DNA of 19,783 nucleotides from Desulfuromonadaceae bacterium UBA5613 (GCA_002424625.1 DIKR01000143.1:1-19783); one strand, 5' to 3'. Counted from the stretch's first letter, positions 6,807 to 15,952 are shown. A program made the numbers and translations. Notes: generated by a model from the letters alone, not told the origin.

Positions 6807-8234
6807 ATGAACCGCACCGAGCGGAAACAGCAATGCCCACAGCTGCGATGGAATGCCGGCGTTATCCTCTTCGTCCTTCTTCTGGCCGTCAGCTGTGCAC
6901 GGCCGAATCCCAATAATTCCCATTTCTTGGCGGCAAAGGAAGGCGTCCTTTTTCTTTATGCTGCCCCGCTGCGAATGCCGCAAGCCTTTGCGCCCTGCGC
7001 CGTCGAAACGGTCAGTGCGGTGCAGCACAATGGGCAGCACCTGCCGTTGACCGTGCAACTCCCGCACATCACTTCGCAGGAACTGACCCGGCAACGCCGC
7101 TTCGCGGCAGGGACACTCCCGTCCGGCGACTACAGCGGTCTCTCTTTGCGCTTTTCTGCGCCATTGCCGCACGAAAATTCCCCAAGTGCAGAGTTACGAC
7201 AGCAAGAGCTCTTTATTCCCTGCCCCTTCCGGATAGAGGAAGGAAAAAGCGCGTTAATCCAGTTGGCGCTGACCGCGCCCAACAGTGGGGTAGCGACCGG
7301 GAGCCTGCAAGTAACGGCCGCGTTGCCACCGCAACCCTTTACAGCGCTGTCCGGAAGCGTGAGCAGCAGTCCTTGTTTCGTGACCTTCTTTGACCGCCAG
7401 ACCGATGAGGTCACAGGCGTAGTCATAACGGGAGAAGAGCCGGGAGGAATGGCCATCGATCTGGAGCGACAGCGCCTTTATGTCGCCCTGGCGGCGAGTG
7501 CTGCTGTCGAAGTCATCGATACTGCGAGCGGGCGGATTCTGAGCAGAATCAAACTCCAGGGTGGCGATGAACCTGCTGATCTCGCCCTGATCAACAACGG
7601 CAGAACCCTCCTCGCGGTCAACCGCGCTTCGTCAACCTTGAGCTTCATCGACCCTCTCGGAGAGTTCGAAGAGGAACGGATCAGCGTCGCTGCCGGCCCG
7701 CACCGCATCGTCGTCGCCGCGCAAGAGGATCGCGCCTGGCTCTTCTGTGTTGACTCCGGCCTGATCAGTCTGATCGATCTTCCGAACAGGATGGAGCGCA
7801 AAACGATGGCCATTGTCCCGGGAGAAGCCACCGGCGTCCTTGGCCGCCGCGACGAAGTCCTCTACATCGCCGGGCAGGCGAACGCGTTTCTTCAGGTCCT
7901 GGATGCGGCCACACTGCAAACACAGCAGCTTTTCGTCGTCGATAATGGCCTGCAGACGCTGGCCCGAGATCCGATGACCGGGCTCCTTTACGGCGCCGCT
8001 CGCAGCGAACCCGGCATTCAGGTCTACGAACCACAGGGGATGAACCGTATCGCCACCCTGATCGCACCCAATGAGATTATCGATCTGACCCTGGACGGGA
8101 CACGGCATCGTCTTTATGCCATCGCCCCGGAGAGTAAGACTGTGCAGATCTACAGCCTGGGCGGTCGCCATGCCGTGAACGCTCTCGAACCCGTCGGTGA
8201 GCCGAAACGGGTTCTACTTTTTGGCGTCAGGTGA
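6807..8234 (+). CDS. Beta-propeller lipoprotein (YVTN/YncE-like)
   Basis: A 475-aa protein with a positively charged N-terminus, a hydrophobic stretch (about 17-28) and a probable lipobox LAVSC with Cys30, so likely lipid-anchored; Ala at -3 makes the lipobox slightly atypical. The N-terminal third (about 35-200) resembles a small beta-rich domain with two Cys. From about 205 onward come YVTN-type propeller blades such as RLYVALAASAAVEVIDT and LLAVNRASSTLSFIDP. It has no haem motif. I chose the ATG at 6807 because GGAGG lies 4 nt upstream and the signal sequence begins there; the frame is open upstream into the OmcS-like gene, but that stretch has no signal character. It stops 3 nt before the barrel gene, whose ribosome site overlaps this stop, so the two are translationally coupled. 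A role as a surface or periplasmic scaffold for the barrel is inferred. Confidence 0.78.
   Translation: MNRTERKQQCPQLRWNAGVILFVLLLAVSCARPNPNNSHFLAAKEGVLFLYAAPLRMPQAFAPCAVETVSAVQHNGQHLPLTVQLPHITSQELTRQRRFAAGTLPSGDYSGLSLRFSAPLPHENSPSAELRQQELFIPCPFRIEEGKSALIQLALTAPNSGVATGSLQVTAALPPQPFTALSGSVSSSPCFVTFFDRQTDEVTGVVITGEEPGGMAIDLERQRLYVALAASAAVEVIDTASGRILSRIKLQGGDEPADLALINNGRTLLAVNRASSTLSFIDPLGEFEEERISVAAGPHRIVVAAQEDRAWLFCVDSGLISLIDLPNRMERKTMAIVPGEATGVLGRRDEVLYIAGQANAFLQVLDAATLQTQQLFVVDNGLQTLARDPMTGLLYGAARSEPGIQVYEPQGMNRIATLIAPNEIIDLTLDGTRHRLYAIAPESKTVQIYSLGGRHAVNALEPVGEPKRVLLFGVR
8229..8234 (+). promoter_or_regulatory. Ribosome site AGGTGA for a TTG start
   Basis: AGGTGA overlaps the stop codon of the propeller lipoprotein and sits 3 nt before a TTG (8238). 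It decides the barrel start: the ATG at 8274 has no Shine-Dalgarno. An identical AGGTGA overlapping a stop precedes the last NHL gene (17221-17226). Confidence 0.55.
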
Positions 8235-8237
8235 GCC

Positions 8238-10442
8238 TTGCAAATCCGAATTTCAGTGTTAAAATTTTCAAAGATGCCAGGCATCTGGGTTGCAATCCTC
8301 CTCTTCGTCCTGACGGTGACCCGCGCGCCGGCCACGGCCGGGACAATCAACGGTTCTGCAGAAGTAAACTACAATGAGGCAAAGATGGAGATACGCGACC
8401 CTGGCACGGCGGATATTTCGAGTCAGAGCCAGACCCTTTCACAGCTCTACCGACTCAATCTCCAGACCGAGCTGGCACCCAAGCTGCGCTTAAGCGCCGG
8501 CACCCTCTTCGCTCGCGATCTGATGGAGAGTGAAATGGGCACGCAAACCACAACGAGTGCCCTGAATCGCTGGCAGCCGCGAGCCGATCTCTATTTGACC
8601 GATACTTTTCTGCAGGGATCTCTGGGTGGCAGCCGCCGCGAAGAGACCCGCAGCGCCACAGGCAATCGTCTGACCCTGATCAATGAAGAGTACCACGGCT
8701 ACGTGAACTGGCGGCCCGAGGGGTTGCCGAAGATCGGTTTGCAGCTCAGCCAAGTCGACAATTACGATGTCGGGCGGGACACTGAAAACACCCGGCGGCG
8801 GCGCTTGGTTCTTAGTCTGCGCTACAATGCCGTCAAAAATCTCGATCTCCGTTACCAGTACACCAATGAGCACAGTGACAACCGCCTCATTGACTTTGCG
8901 ACGCGAGGGGAGACTCATAGTGGAGGATTCAACTACTCCGGGACGCTGGCCGGGCGGCGGGTCGTCTACAGCACCGGCCTGAGCTTCAACCGCTTGACAG
9001 TGACGTCGATGGGCCCGGGCAGCGGAGAATTCCCTCTTTTTCGCCCAGCCGGAGTTGGCCTCTCGGCCATTGACACTCTTCCCGCCATCACCGCTCTCGA
9101 CGAGAATCGATTGCTGATCGACAGCGACCTGAGCAGCTCTAGCGGGATCGATATCGGTGCCCTCGACCCCGGTGATCTGTCGAGTAGCCAATGGCGCAAC
9201 CTCGGCCTCGATTTTACACTGCCAGTCTCCGTCAATCATCTGCGCGTGCAACTGAACCGGGAACTGCCGGAGCCGATTGCGGCCGCCTTTGCCTGGGAGA
9301 TCTACAGCAGCACCGATAATCAGGACTGGGTTCTCTGGCAAAGCCTGGCAGCCGCACCATTTGATCCCCTTGAAAAGCGTTTCGATCTTCGTTTTTTGCC
9401 GGTGACCAGCCGTTATCTGAAAGTGACGGTGCGCCCCCTCAGCCAGACAGTGGCGTTGCAGTACCCGCAAGAGAATTGGCAGAGCATCCCGATCACGGAG
9501 CTCCAGGCCTTCTCGACCGAGTCGATCGCCAGCCTTGGCTCTGAAACGATCTCAGCCACGGAAACCGGAACCTTCGATGTGCGCATCCGGCTCAGTGAAA
9601 GTCCCGCAGTCTCCTTTCGCAGCAACCTTCTCGCCGCGCATCGCAACGATGCCGATGGGATTCGTTATACTTTGGTCAACAGCCTCAATCTTAACCATCC
9701 CCTCAGTCCGGTTTTATCGACGGCAGCGAGTGTCGGCCGGGAAGAGAGCAACAGCGGCGGCCACTACACCTCCGTCTACCTCCTTTCAGCGGCGCTGAAT
9801 TATGTACCGCTGCCGCAGGCTTCAGGCTCCCTGACCTACAGCGGCCGCATTGAGCCGCAAAACAACGGCAATGAGACAGCGCACTCCCTTAACCTTTACG
9901 CCCTGGCTGAACCATATCGGGGGATCAACATCAGCTTTGGCAGCGGGATCAACCAGAAAAAGACTGTGGAAGGCGACCGCATCACCGGCACAACCCTGAA
10001 TGCCACGGCGAGCCTGCTGCCCAACCAGGCCATCTCTCTGGACTGCGGCTATGCGCTGAGCCGGTCCCGTCGCAGCGGTGAGAGGTCGCTGGTCAGCATG
10101 AATCAACATGGCGATGCCATGCTCAATGTGCGTCTGACCCCGGCGCTGGCGCTCTTTGCCGGTGTTGCCGTCGATGACGAAAACGACCGGGCAGCCCAGG
10201 TAACCCGCAATTTCGGCAGTAGCTGGATCCCATTTCGCGATGGCGCGCTGCGGCTCAGCTTTGCCTGGAATGAAAGTTGGCGCAGCAGCGACGACAGTTG
10301 GACACGTTCGGTCGTGCCGAGCCTCAACTGGCGCACACGCATGACTATGCTTCAGCTCTCGGCCCCGGTTACCACCAACCGGATCAATGCTATGACCACG
10401 ACCGTACATGCCATTAATGCCAACCTGAAAATTTCATTCTAG
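8238..10442 (+). CDS. Outer-membrane beta-barrel with discoidin-like insert
   Basis: About 734 aa. The N-terminus with R4, K9, K12 and a hydrophobic core (13-28) forms a signal peptide only if translation starts at the TTG; starting at the ATG (8274) would remove all the positive charges. Alternating amphipathic strands fill residues about 40-260 and 440-734, and the last residue is Phe (NANLKISF), the usual C-terminal beta-signal for Bam-dependent outer-membrane insertion. Between the strand regions, about 315-426, is a segment resembling an F5/8 type C (discoidin) domain: WEIYSSTDNQDW, RYLKVTV and ITELQAF. There is no haem motif. It follows the propeller lipoprotein and precedes two CsgG-fold proteins. 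It probably forms the outer-membrane channel or sheath of this cytochrome system, like the porins of other porin-cytochrome conduits, but whether it passes electrons or the filament is not visible in the sequence. Confidence 0.8.
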   Translation: MQIRISVLKFSKMPGIWVAILLFVLTVTRAPATAGTINGSAEVNYNEAKMEIRDPGTADISSQSQTLSQLYRLNLQTELAPKLRLSAGTLFARDLMESEMGTQTTTSALNRWQPRADLYLTDTFLQGSLGGSRREETRSATGNRLTLINEEYHGYVNWRPEGLPKIGLQLSQVDNYDVGRDTENTRRRRLVLSLRYNAVKNLDLRYQYTNEHSDNRLIDFATRGETHSGGFNYSGTLAGRRVVYSTGLSFNRLTVTSMGPGSGEFPLFRPAGVGLSAIDTLPAITALDENRLLIDSDLSSSSGIDIGALDPGDLSSSQWRNLGLDFTLPVSVNHLRVQLNRELPEPIAAAFAWEIYSSTDNQDWVLWQSLAAAPFDPLEKRFDLRFLPVTSRYLKVTVRPLSQTVALQYPQENWQSIPITELQAFSTESIASLGSETISATETGTFDVRIRLSESPAVSFRSNLLAAHRNDADGIRYTLVNSLNLNHPLSPVLSTAASVGREESNSGGHYTSVYLLSAALNYVPLPQASGSLTYSGRIEPQNNGNETAHSLNLYALAEPYRGINISFGSGINQKKTVEGDRITGTTLNATASLLPNQAISLDCGYALSRSRRSGERSLVSMNQHGDAMLNVRLTPALALFAGVAVDDENDRAAQVTRNFGSSWIPFRDGALRLSFAWNESWRSSDDSWTRSVVPSLNWRTRMTMLQLSAPVTTNRINAMTTTVHAINANLKISF

Positions 10443-10451
10443 GGGCTATCC

Positions 10452-11051
10452 ATGGTTGCTAAACCAGAATTGAAACTGTCGGCAAAATTGACCCACGCCC
10501 TGCGGGTCGGGCTTGGAGCGTTACTCTTCTTTCTTGCCGGCTGTTCGCTGGCAAAGGAAGGCTATCGCGATCCGAACATGGATTTTTCCTCCGTGCAGAC
10601 GATCGCAGTCCTCCCCTTTGCCAATTTGAGCCGGGAGACCAATGCTGGTGACCGCTTGCGCGACATCTTCTCCACCTCCCTTCTCGCCACTGGCGGCGTG
10701 TATGTCCTCCCCTCGGGAGAAGTCGCACGCGGCATGGCCCGGGCTAACGTCGGCACTGCGGCCACACCGTCGGTCGAAGATGCGATCAAACTGGGCGGCA
10801 TCCTCAAGGCCGATGCCTTGATCACTGGAGTTGTCCGCGAATATGGGGAGATGCGGAGCGGCTCGACCAGTGCCAACGTTGTGGCAGTGAGTGTGCAGAT
10901 GCTTGAGACGCAAAGCGGGCGCACCGTCTGGAACGCCACATCATCCCGGGGGGGGATCGGTTTCAGCGACCGGCTCTTCGGCGGCGGCGGTCAACCCATG
11001 AACGATATCAGTGAACAGGCCGTCAATGACCTTATCAATCAGCTCTTTTAA
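10452..11051 (+). CDS. CsgG/LpoB/GNA1162-fold lipoprotein
   Basis: A 199-aa lipoprotein: basic N-terminus, hydrophobic stretch (about 18-28) and the lipobox LAGC with Cys31. The mature part opens with IAVLPFANLSRE, followed by an alpha-beta domain with DALITGVV and a late SGRTVWNA strand. These are hallmarks of the fold shared by CsgG (curli secretion channel), LpoB and GNA1162/DUF799 lipoproteins. At about 168 mature residues it is shorter than CsgG and lacks an obvious pore-forming hairpin pair, so it may be a structural partner and not a pore. It begins 9 nt after the barrel gene, with AGGGG overlapping the barrel stop. The next gene overlaps its end. The fold assignment is fairly good; the function is inferred from neighbours. 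Confidence 0.75.
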   Translation: MVAKPELKLSAKLTHALRVGLGALLFFLAGCSLAKEGYRDPNMDFSSVQTIAVLPFANLSRETNAGDRLRDIFSTSLLATGGVYVLPSGEVARGMARANVGTAATPSVEDAIKLGGILKADALITGVVREYGEMRSGSTSANVVAVSVQMLETQSGRTVWNATSSRGGIGFSDRLFGGGGQPMNDISEQAVNDLINQLF

Positions 11052-12105
11052 ACAGTTGATGGTGCTGCTGGCCGGCTTCCTCTGCTTTGTTCCCAGCAGC
11101 GCCGCAACACCGCTGCAGCAGGTCGCCATCCTGCCGGTCAACAACCTGACCACATTGCCGATTCCGGAAGAACGACTGCAGATCCTGCTGCGCGATACGC
11201 TGCAACAGGCAGGAGTCAGCGTGTTGCCGGCGAAGGAGACAGCCCTCTTCCTGTCGCAGCACCGCTTGCGCTATACCGGCGGGATCGACCGGAAAACCGC
11301 CATGGCCCTGCAAAGCGAGACCGGTGTCGACGGGGTATTGATTGCGAAGGTGCTAAATTACAAAGAGACTTTCCCCGGTCGAATCGCCCTGACCCTGACC
11401 CTGACGACAAACGCCGACGACCCGCGGATCCGCCAGAGCGGCGCAGCGGCGCTGACCGCCAGGGACAATCCGGGACTTTTCGAGCGCGGCATCCTGCACG
11501 ACTTCAAGGTTCTGGAGGTTCGGGCTGTTAACGAAGCCGTAGCGAAATTACTGTCTCCCTCCGGGGCACCCGGGGCCGCACGTCAGCGCTACGCCCCGGC
11601 ATTACTGTATCGTGATCCGGACTTAACCTTTGACCGGCCATTACGCATCGCCCTGCTCCCCTTCAAAAATCGCAGCCCGCGCCCTTATGCCGGGGAGATC
11701 ATCGCGGCCCTCTTTGCCGCGCAACTCGCAAAGCTGCCGCAGGTGATTCTGCTCGATCCAGGGACGGCACGCCAGACGATGCTCGCCAATCGCTTGATCA
11801 TGGAAGGGGGGGTCTCCCTCGATCAGGCACAAACTCTTTTTGGCGATCTCCAGGCCGATCTGCTTCTGACCGGGACGGTCAGCGAGTATGTCGAAGCCGA
11901 AAACGGCGGCGTACCAAGGATTCTCTTTACCGCCCAGCTTCTGGAACAGCGGACTCGCCGCATCCTCTGGTCGATCGAGAGCCGCAACAGCGGCAGTGAC
12001 GGGGTCTTCTTCTTTGAGTTGGGAACGGTACTCAACCCCTGTCGACTTGCAGAGGAGATGGTTCGCGCCGGACTCGCCACCCTCCCGCCGAGAAAAGAAT
12101 CATGA
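11026..12105 (+). CDS. Exported protein with tandem CsgG-like domains
   Basis: A 359-aa protein that appears to be two copies of the CsgG/LpoB-like fold. Domain 1 (about 30-185) starts VAILPVNNLTTLP and contains GVLIAKV. Domain 2 (about 205-355) starts RIALLPFKNRSPRP and contains LLLTGTV and RRILWSIES. The N-terminus has one Lys, a hydrophobic run and SSAA, giving a Sec signal peptide with no lipobox, so it is periplasmic, unlike its lipoprotein neighbour. I chose the ATG at 11026: AGG lies 7 nt upstream and it keeps the Lys of the signal peptide. This start overlaps the previous gene by 26 nt. A GTG at 11011 has no ribosome site and an ATG at 11059 loses the charged n-region. Pairing with a lipoprotein of the same fold suggests a joint complex at the outer membrane. 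Confidence 0.72.
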   Translation: MTLSISSFKQLMVLLAGFLCFVPSSAATPLQQVAILPVNNLTTLPIPEERLQILLRDTLQQAGVSVLPAKETALFLSQHRLRYTGGIDRKTAMALQSETGVDGVLIAKVLNYKETFPGRIALTLTLTTNADDPRIRQSGAAALTARDNPGLFERGILHDFKVLEVRAVNEAVAKLLSPSGAPGAARQRYAPALLYRDPDLTFDRPLRIALLPFKNRSPRPYAGEIIAALFAAQLAKLPQVILLDPGTARQTMLANRLIMEGGVSLDQAQTLFGDLQADLLLTGTVSEYVEAENGGVPRILFTAQLLEQRTRRILWSIESRNSGSDGVFFFELGTVLNPCRLAEEMVRAGLATLPPRKES

Positions 12106-12215
12106 CAGCTCCTTTGGCAGCCAACTCCTTTCATGCCTGTCGTTAGCCGACAATGCTCGATCCTGACTGTACTGCCGACCACCGTCGTTGTTACTCACAC
12201 AAGGAGGAAAAGAAG

Positions 12216-13931
12216 ATGAAACTGAACGTACTGATTGCTGCCGCCCTACTCAGCGGACTTATGGGGGGAACCGTCCGGGCCTCTGACGCCCTTGCCGAGC
12301 TGGACACGGAGATGAACGCCCGCCAGAATTTGAGTGTGACCCTTAAGGCACCGATCTTTTCCGAGCATTTTGCCAAATTTCCCGTGGCGATGGTCAATAA
12401 CGAACCGATCGGCCTCGACGAACTGACCGCAAGCCTGGCATCGCTGCACGGAGATCGCAGTGGAACCGAAGGCGGCAAACAGAGCCTTATGAATCTCCTC
12501 AACCGGCTGATCAATGTTCGGCTGGTCCTGCAGGAGGCGGCAAACATGGGGCTGGACGACACCCCGGAACTGCGGAAACAGATGAAGGAATTCGAGGAGA
12601 TGGCGCTGAAGGAAGAAGTCAAATCACAGGCCATCGCCGGCTTGAAACCCGACGCTGATCTGGTCGAAAAAGCTTTTCAGGATGCGGCCAAGGAATGGAA
12701 GCTGCACACGGCGAAGTTCGACAGCGAAGCCGCCGCCAAGGAACTGGTCGACCAGGTGAATGCCGGCGGCGACTTCGATGCCCTGGTAGCTCAGCTGGTC
12801 AGCGAGAAGAAGGTCGAAGCGGCAGCGGAAGGGGATTATGTCAAGCCGTCAGCCATGCTCTCGGATGTCGCGGGGCTCATCGCCAAACAGAAGCCGGGAT
12901 CGATCAGTCCGGTGATCAAAGTCGGACCGGTCTACAGCGTGGTGCAACTCGAGTCAATTCGTTATCCCGAGAATGAGGAACTGCGTGCAGCGGCCTGGCA
13001 GCAAGCCCTGGCCGTCAAGGAACGGGAAGAACTCTTCAATCTTTTCAACTCGCTCAAGAAGAAGTATGCCCAGATCGACGATAAACTGTTGCAAAATGTC
13101 AATTTTGACGCCTCGTCCCCGAAGTTCCAAAGCCTGCTCAAGGACCAGCGGACCATCGCCAAGATCAAGGGGGGAAAGGCCGTTACTGTGGCCGATCTCG
13201 CCGCCGCCCTCGAATCACGCTTTTATCATGGGGTCGATCAGGCGATCAAAGAGAAACGGGTCAACAGCGAGAAGAGGAGTGCTCTCGACAAACTCCTTTA
13301 CAGCCGCATCTTCCCTCTCGAAGCAAAAAACAAGGGGTACGACAAGAATCCCTCTTATCTTGACTCGTTACAAGATTACCGGCGCTCGCTGCTCTTCGGC
13401 ACCTTTGTCGAAAAAATTGTCATACCCGAGGTCAAGATCAGCGATAAAGAGATCGAAACTTTTTACCAGGAGAATCAGGACCGCTACGCAACTCCGGAGA
13501 TGATTAAACTGAAGAGTCTGGTCTTTACCCGCAAAGCCTACGCCGAAGCAGGGACCGCCAAATTGCGCGGAGGGACCGATTTTCAGTGGCTGAAGGAACA
13601 CGGTGAAGGGGTGGTTGCGCAGGGATCAACTGAGGCGCCGATCCTCGACGGCAGCATCATCGCCACCAAAACCTTGCCTCCGGAAGCGCAAAGTGCGTTA
13701 GCCGGGGTCAAGGCCGGCGATATCCGCTTTTATGAAGCCCGCGACGGCTATTGCCCTGTCCTTTTGGTGCAAGAGGTCATTACCCCCCAAATCTCGCCCC
13801 TGGCCGAGGTCAACAGCAAGATTGCCGAAGAGCTTTACGGGATCAAACTCGGCAAGGCAATGGACGACTGGGGAACAAAGTTACGCAGCGCTTATCCGGT
13901 CAAGACTTATCTCGTTGAACAGTCTTTCTAG
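12216..13931 (+). CDS. SurA/PpiC-like double-parvulin periplasmic chaperone
   Basis: A 571-aa precursor with a signal peptide (about 1-22). It has a SurA-type helical N-terminal region (about 58-155, beginning VAMVNNEPIGLDEL), a first parvulin-like segment (about 160-250), a helical linker, and a second parvulin-like segment (about 430-522). In the usual parvulin opening a His precedes the first strand. The first segment keeps a candidate (H164) but the second reads IKLKSLVF with Lys433 there. At least one domain is therefore likely inactive as a prolyl isomerase and may only bind client peptides. The start is strong: AAGGAGG, 8 nt before the ATG. The gene sits 110 nt after the CsgG-like pair and 32 nt before the 26-haem gene, which suggests a chaperone dedicated to the barrel, the filament subunit or the large cytochromes. 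Confidence 0.82.
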   Translation: MKLNVLIAAALLSGLMGGTVRASDALAELDTEMNARQNLSVTLKAPIFSEHFAKFPVAMVNNEPIGLDELTASLASLHGDRSGTEGGKQSLMNLLNRLINVRLVLQEAANMGLDDTPELRKQMKEFEEMALKEEVKSQAIAGLKPDADLVEKAFQDAAKEWKLHTAKFDSEAAAKELVDQVNAGGDFDALVAQLVSEKKVEAAAEGDYVKPSAMLSDVAGLIAKQKPGSISPVIKVGPVYSVVQLESIRYPENEELRAAAWQQALAVKEREELFNLFNSLKKKYAQIDDKLLQNVNFDASSPKFQSLLKDQRTIAKIKGGKAVTVADLAAALESRFYHGVDQAIKEKRVNSEKRSALDKLLYSRIFPLEAKNKGYDKNPSYLDSLQDYRRSLLFGTFVEKIVIPEVKISDKEIETFYQENQDRYATPEMIKLKSLVFTRKAYAEAGTAKLRGGTDFQWLKEHGEGVVAQGSTEAPILDGSIIATKTLPPEAQSALAGVKAGDIRFYEARDGYCPVLLVQEVITPQISPLAEVNSKIAEELYGIKLGKAMDDWGTKLRSAYPVKTYLVEQSF

Positions 13932-13963
13932 GCTGCGGCAGCTAACTCTTCTGGAGAAAAATT

Positions 13964-15952
13964 ATGCATCTTCATTCAGAAAAGAACATTTTAGTTTTAC
14001 TGGTTCTGGTTCTTTTTGCCCTGGGCGGCGGCTGGGTCCTTCCTTTGTCGGCAAACGCGGCGAAAAAGTTTGAACGGAAGAACTGTCTCGACTGCCACAA
14101 GGCCTTCCGCGAGGAGCGCTTGTCACAGAAGACCGTGCATGCAGTTATCAATAAAGAAGGCTGCGAGGCCTGCCATATGCGGCACGGCTTTGTCCCAAAG
14201 CTGCTTTTAAAAGAATCGGGAAATAATCTCTGTCTCGGTTGCCACTCCAAAGAGCAACTCGGACTGACTCAGCCGCATGTCCATACGGCGCTGAAGAACG
14301 GCAAATGCACCGACTGCCATGATCCGCACGCAACGAACTCCTCCAAGCTCCTTTCTGCCGAAGGAAAAGAGATGTGCTATCGTTGTCACCAGCAGGAGTT
14401 ATTCGAAAAGAAATTTGTCCATTCAGTGATTCGCGGCAATGGGTGCAGTGCTTGTCACCGGGCGCACGGCAGCCAGGAGAAATTCCTGCTCGAACGTGCC
14501 GATCCGCAGCTCTGCCTTTCCTGTCACGACAGCGGAAAAGGTTCTTTCCGCGAGAAACACGGCAGTTATCCAGTCGAGAACAAACCGTGTGCCAGCTGTC
14601 ATGATCCCCATTCATCGTCGACACCGAAACTGCTCAAGAGCGTCGTCCATGAGCCGGTGGCACGTGCCGCCTGCGGCGATTGCCATAATCTGTCCAAGAG
14701 CGACCCCCCCTTCGGGCTCAAGCTGCAAGGGGCGGCTCTCTGTGACACCTGCCATGACAGGGAGGCTCTCAAGGCGGGACCAGTCGAACACCTCCCCTTC
14801 AAGGAAGGGAACTGTCAGCTTTGTCACGATCCCCACACCTCGAACAGCAGCAAACTTTTGGTTCGTATTGGCAACAACCTTTGTAACGACTGCCATCAGG
14901 AGAAAGGCAAAAAACTCTCCTCGCAGCATGCCGCAGTCACCGCGGGGAGCGGCTGCCTGGCTTGTCATAATCCCCACGCCGCGGAGAAGAAACTTCTTTT
15001 GAAAACGGGGGTCGAACTCTGTCACAGCTGCCACGCAGAGAGCAAAGCCAGCCTTGAGAATAAAGCCATCCATCCTCCTTTCGCTGACGGCGAGTGCGAG
15101 GGCTGTCACGATCCGCACGGCTCAAATTTCCCCTTCATGTTCCGCGACCGGATGGACGAGGTCTGTTACGGTTGCCATACCGATGCTGAGAGTCGATTCA
15201 AGAAGACCTATACCCACCAGCCGCTTTTGAATGCGAACTGCGCTGCCTGTCACAACGGGCACAGCAGCGCCGAGAACAAACTGCTCAAACGACCGGCCGG
15301 AACTCTTTGTCTCGACTGCCACAAGGAGTTAATGACCGTTGACCCGGGGAGCTTGGTGCATGTGCCCTTTGCCGAAAATGACTGTCTGCTCTGCCACAAT
15401 GTGCATGGCAGCAATATCGGCGGGATGCTTAACCAGAAACAGGACCTCCTCTGCTACGACTGTCACGACACCCTGCCCAAAGGGATGAAGCAGGCAAAGA
15501 GCATCCATGCACCGATCCAGCGGGGCGAATGCACCAAATGCCACAACCCCCACAAAGCGAAGCTGAACCGACTGTTACTCACCGATGGGAAAGACCTCTG
15601 CCTCACCTGCCACAAAAGTTTGAAAGAAGAACTGCTGCGAAGCAAAGAAGTGGTCCATCAACCGGTGCAGAAGGAGTGTCAGGTCTGTCACTTGCCGCAC
15701 TTCTCCGCCGAAAAAATGTTGCTAAATGCGCCGCTGGTCAAGCTCTGCGGTGACTGCCACGACCTCAAGGATGAGGCCTTTGGCAAGGCGCACCTCCAGA
15801 TCTCCCCCGCGGTTATGGACTGTATGGAGTGTCACCGGCCGCACTCTGCCGATAACGCCGCACTCTTCAGGAAGGTGCAACACTCGCCCTTTGCCGGAAA
15901 CTCCTGCGCAGAGTGTCATCTTCCTGATAGTCGCCAAGGAGTGAAACCATGA
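13964..15952 (+). CDS. 26-haem c-type cytochrome with doubled CXXCH repeats
   Basis: A 662-aa exported protein with a signal peptide (about 1-32, ending ANA) and 26 CXXCH motifs by my count. They alternate between LCxxCH sites and CxxCHxPH sites followed by a Leu-Leu turn, the classic doubled-CXXCH repeat. Many extra His residues supply the sixth ligand. It has no lipobox, no membrane helix after the signal and no CXXCH-free domain, so it is essentially a molecular wire. Density is about one haem per 24 mature residues. It starts after GGAG and overlaps the next cytochrome gene by 4 nt (ATGA). From memory, the G. sulfurreducens omcS neighbourhood also contains a 26-haem cytochrome, so this is probably its counterpart. 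Periplasmic electron supply to the filament is the most likely role. Confidence 0.9.
   Translation: MHLHSEKNILVLLVLVLFALGGGWVLPLSANAAKKFERKNCLDCHKAFREERLSQKTVHAVINKEGCEACHMRHGFVPKLLLKESGNNLCLGCHSKEQLGLTQPHVHTALKNGKCTDCHDPHATNSSKLLSAEGKEMCYRCHQQELFEKKFVHSVIRGNGCSACHRAHGSQEKFLLERADPQLCLSCHDSGKGSFREKHGSYPVENKPCASCHDPHSSSTPKLLKSVVHEPVARAACGDCHNLSKSDPPFGLKLQGAALCDTCHDREALKAGPVEHLPFKEGNCQLCHDPHTSNSSKLLVRIGNNLCNDCHQEKGKKLSSQHAAVTAGSGCLACHNPHAAEKKLLLKTGVELCHSCHAESKASLENKAIHPPFADGECEGCHDPHGSNFPFMFRDRMDEVCYGCHTDAESRFKKTYTHQPLLNANCAACHNGHSSAENKLLKRPAGTLCLDCHKELMTVDPGSLVHVPFAENDCLLCHNVHGSNIGGMLNQKQDLLCYDCHDTLPKGMKQAKSIHAPIQRGECTKCHNPHKAKLNRLLLTDGKDLCLTCHKSLKEELLRSKEVVHQPVQKECQVCHLPHFSAEKMLLNAPLVKLCGDCHDLKDEAFGKAHLQISPAVMDCMECHRPHSADNAALFRKVQHSPFAGNSCAECHLPDSRQGVKP

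Noticed and set aside
8490..9470. 326-codon open frame antisense to the barrel gene
   Set aside because: No recognisable motif, and it covers strongly supported coding sequence on the other strand.
12138..12152. Small inverted repeat TGTCG-TTAGC-CGACA between the CsgG-like and chaperone genes
   Set aside because: Only a 5-bp stem with no T-run; too weak to call a terminator or operator.
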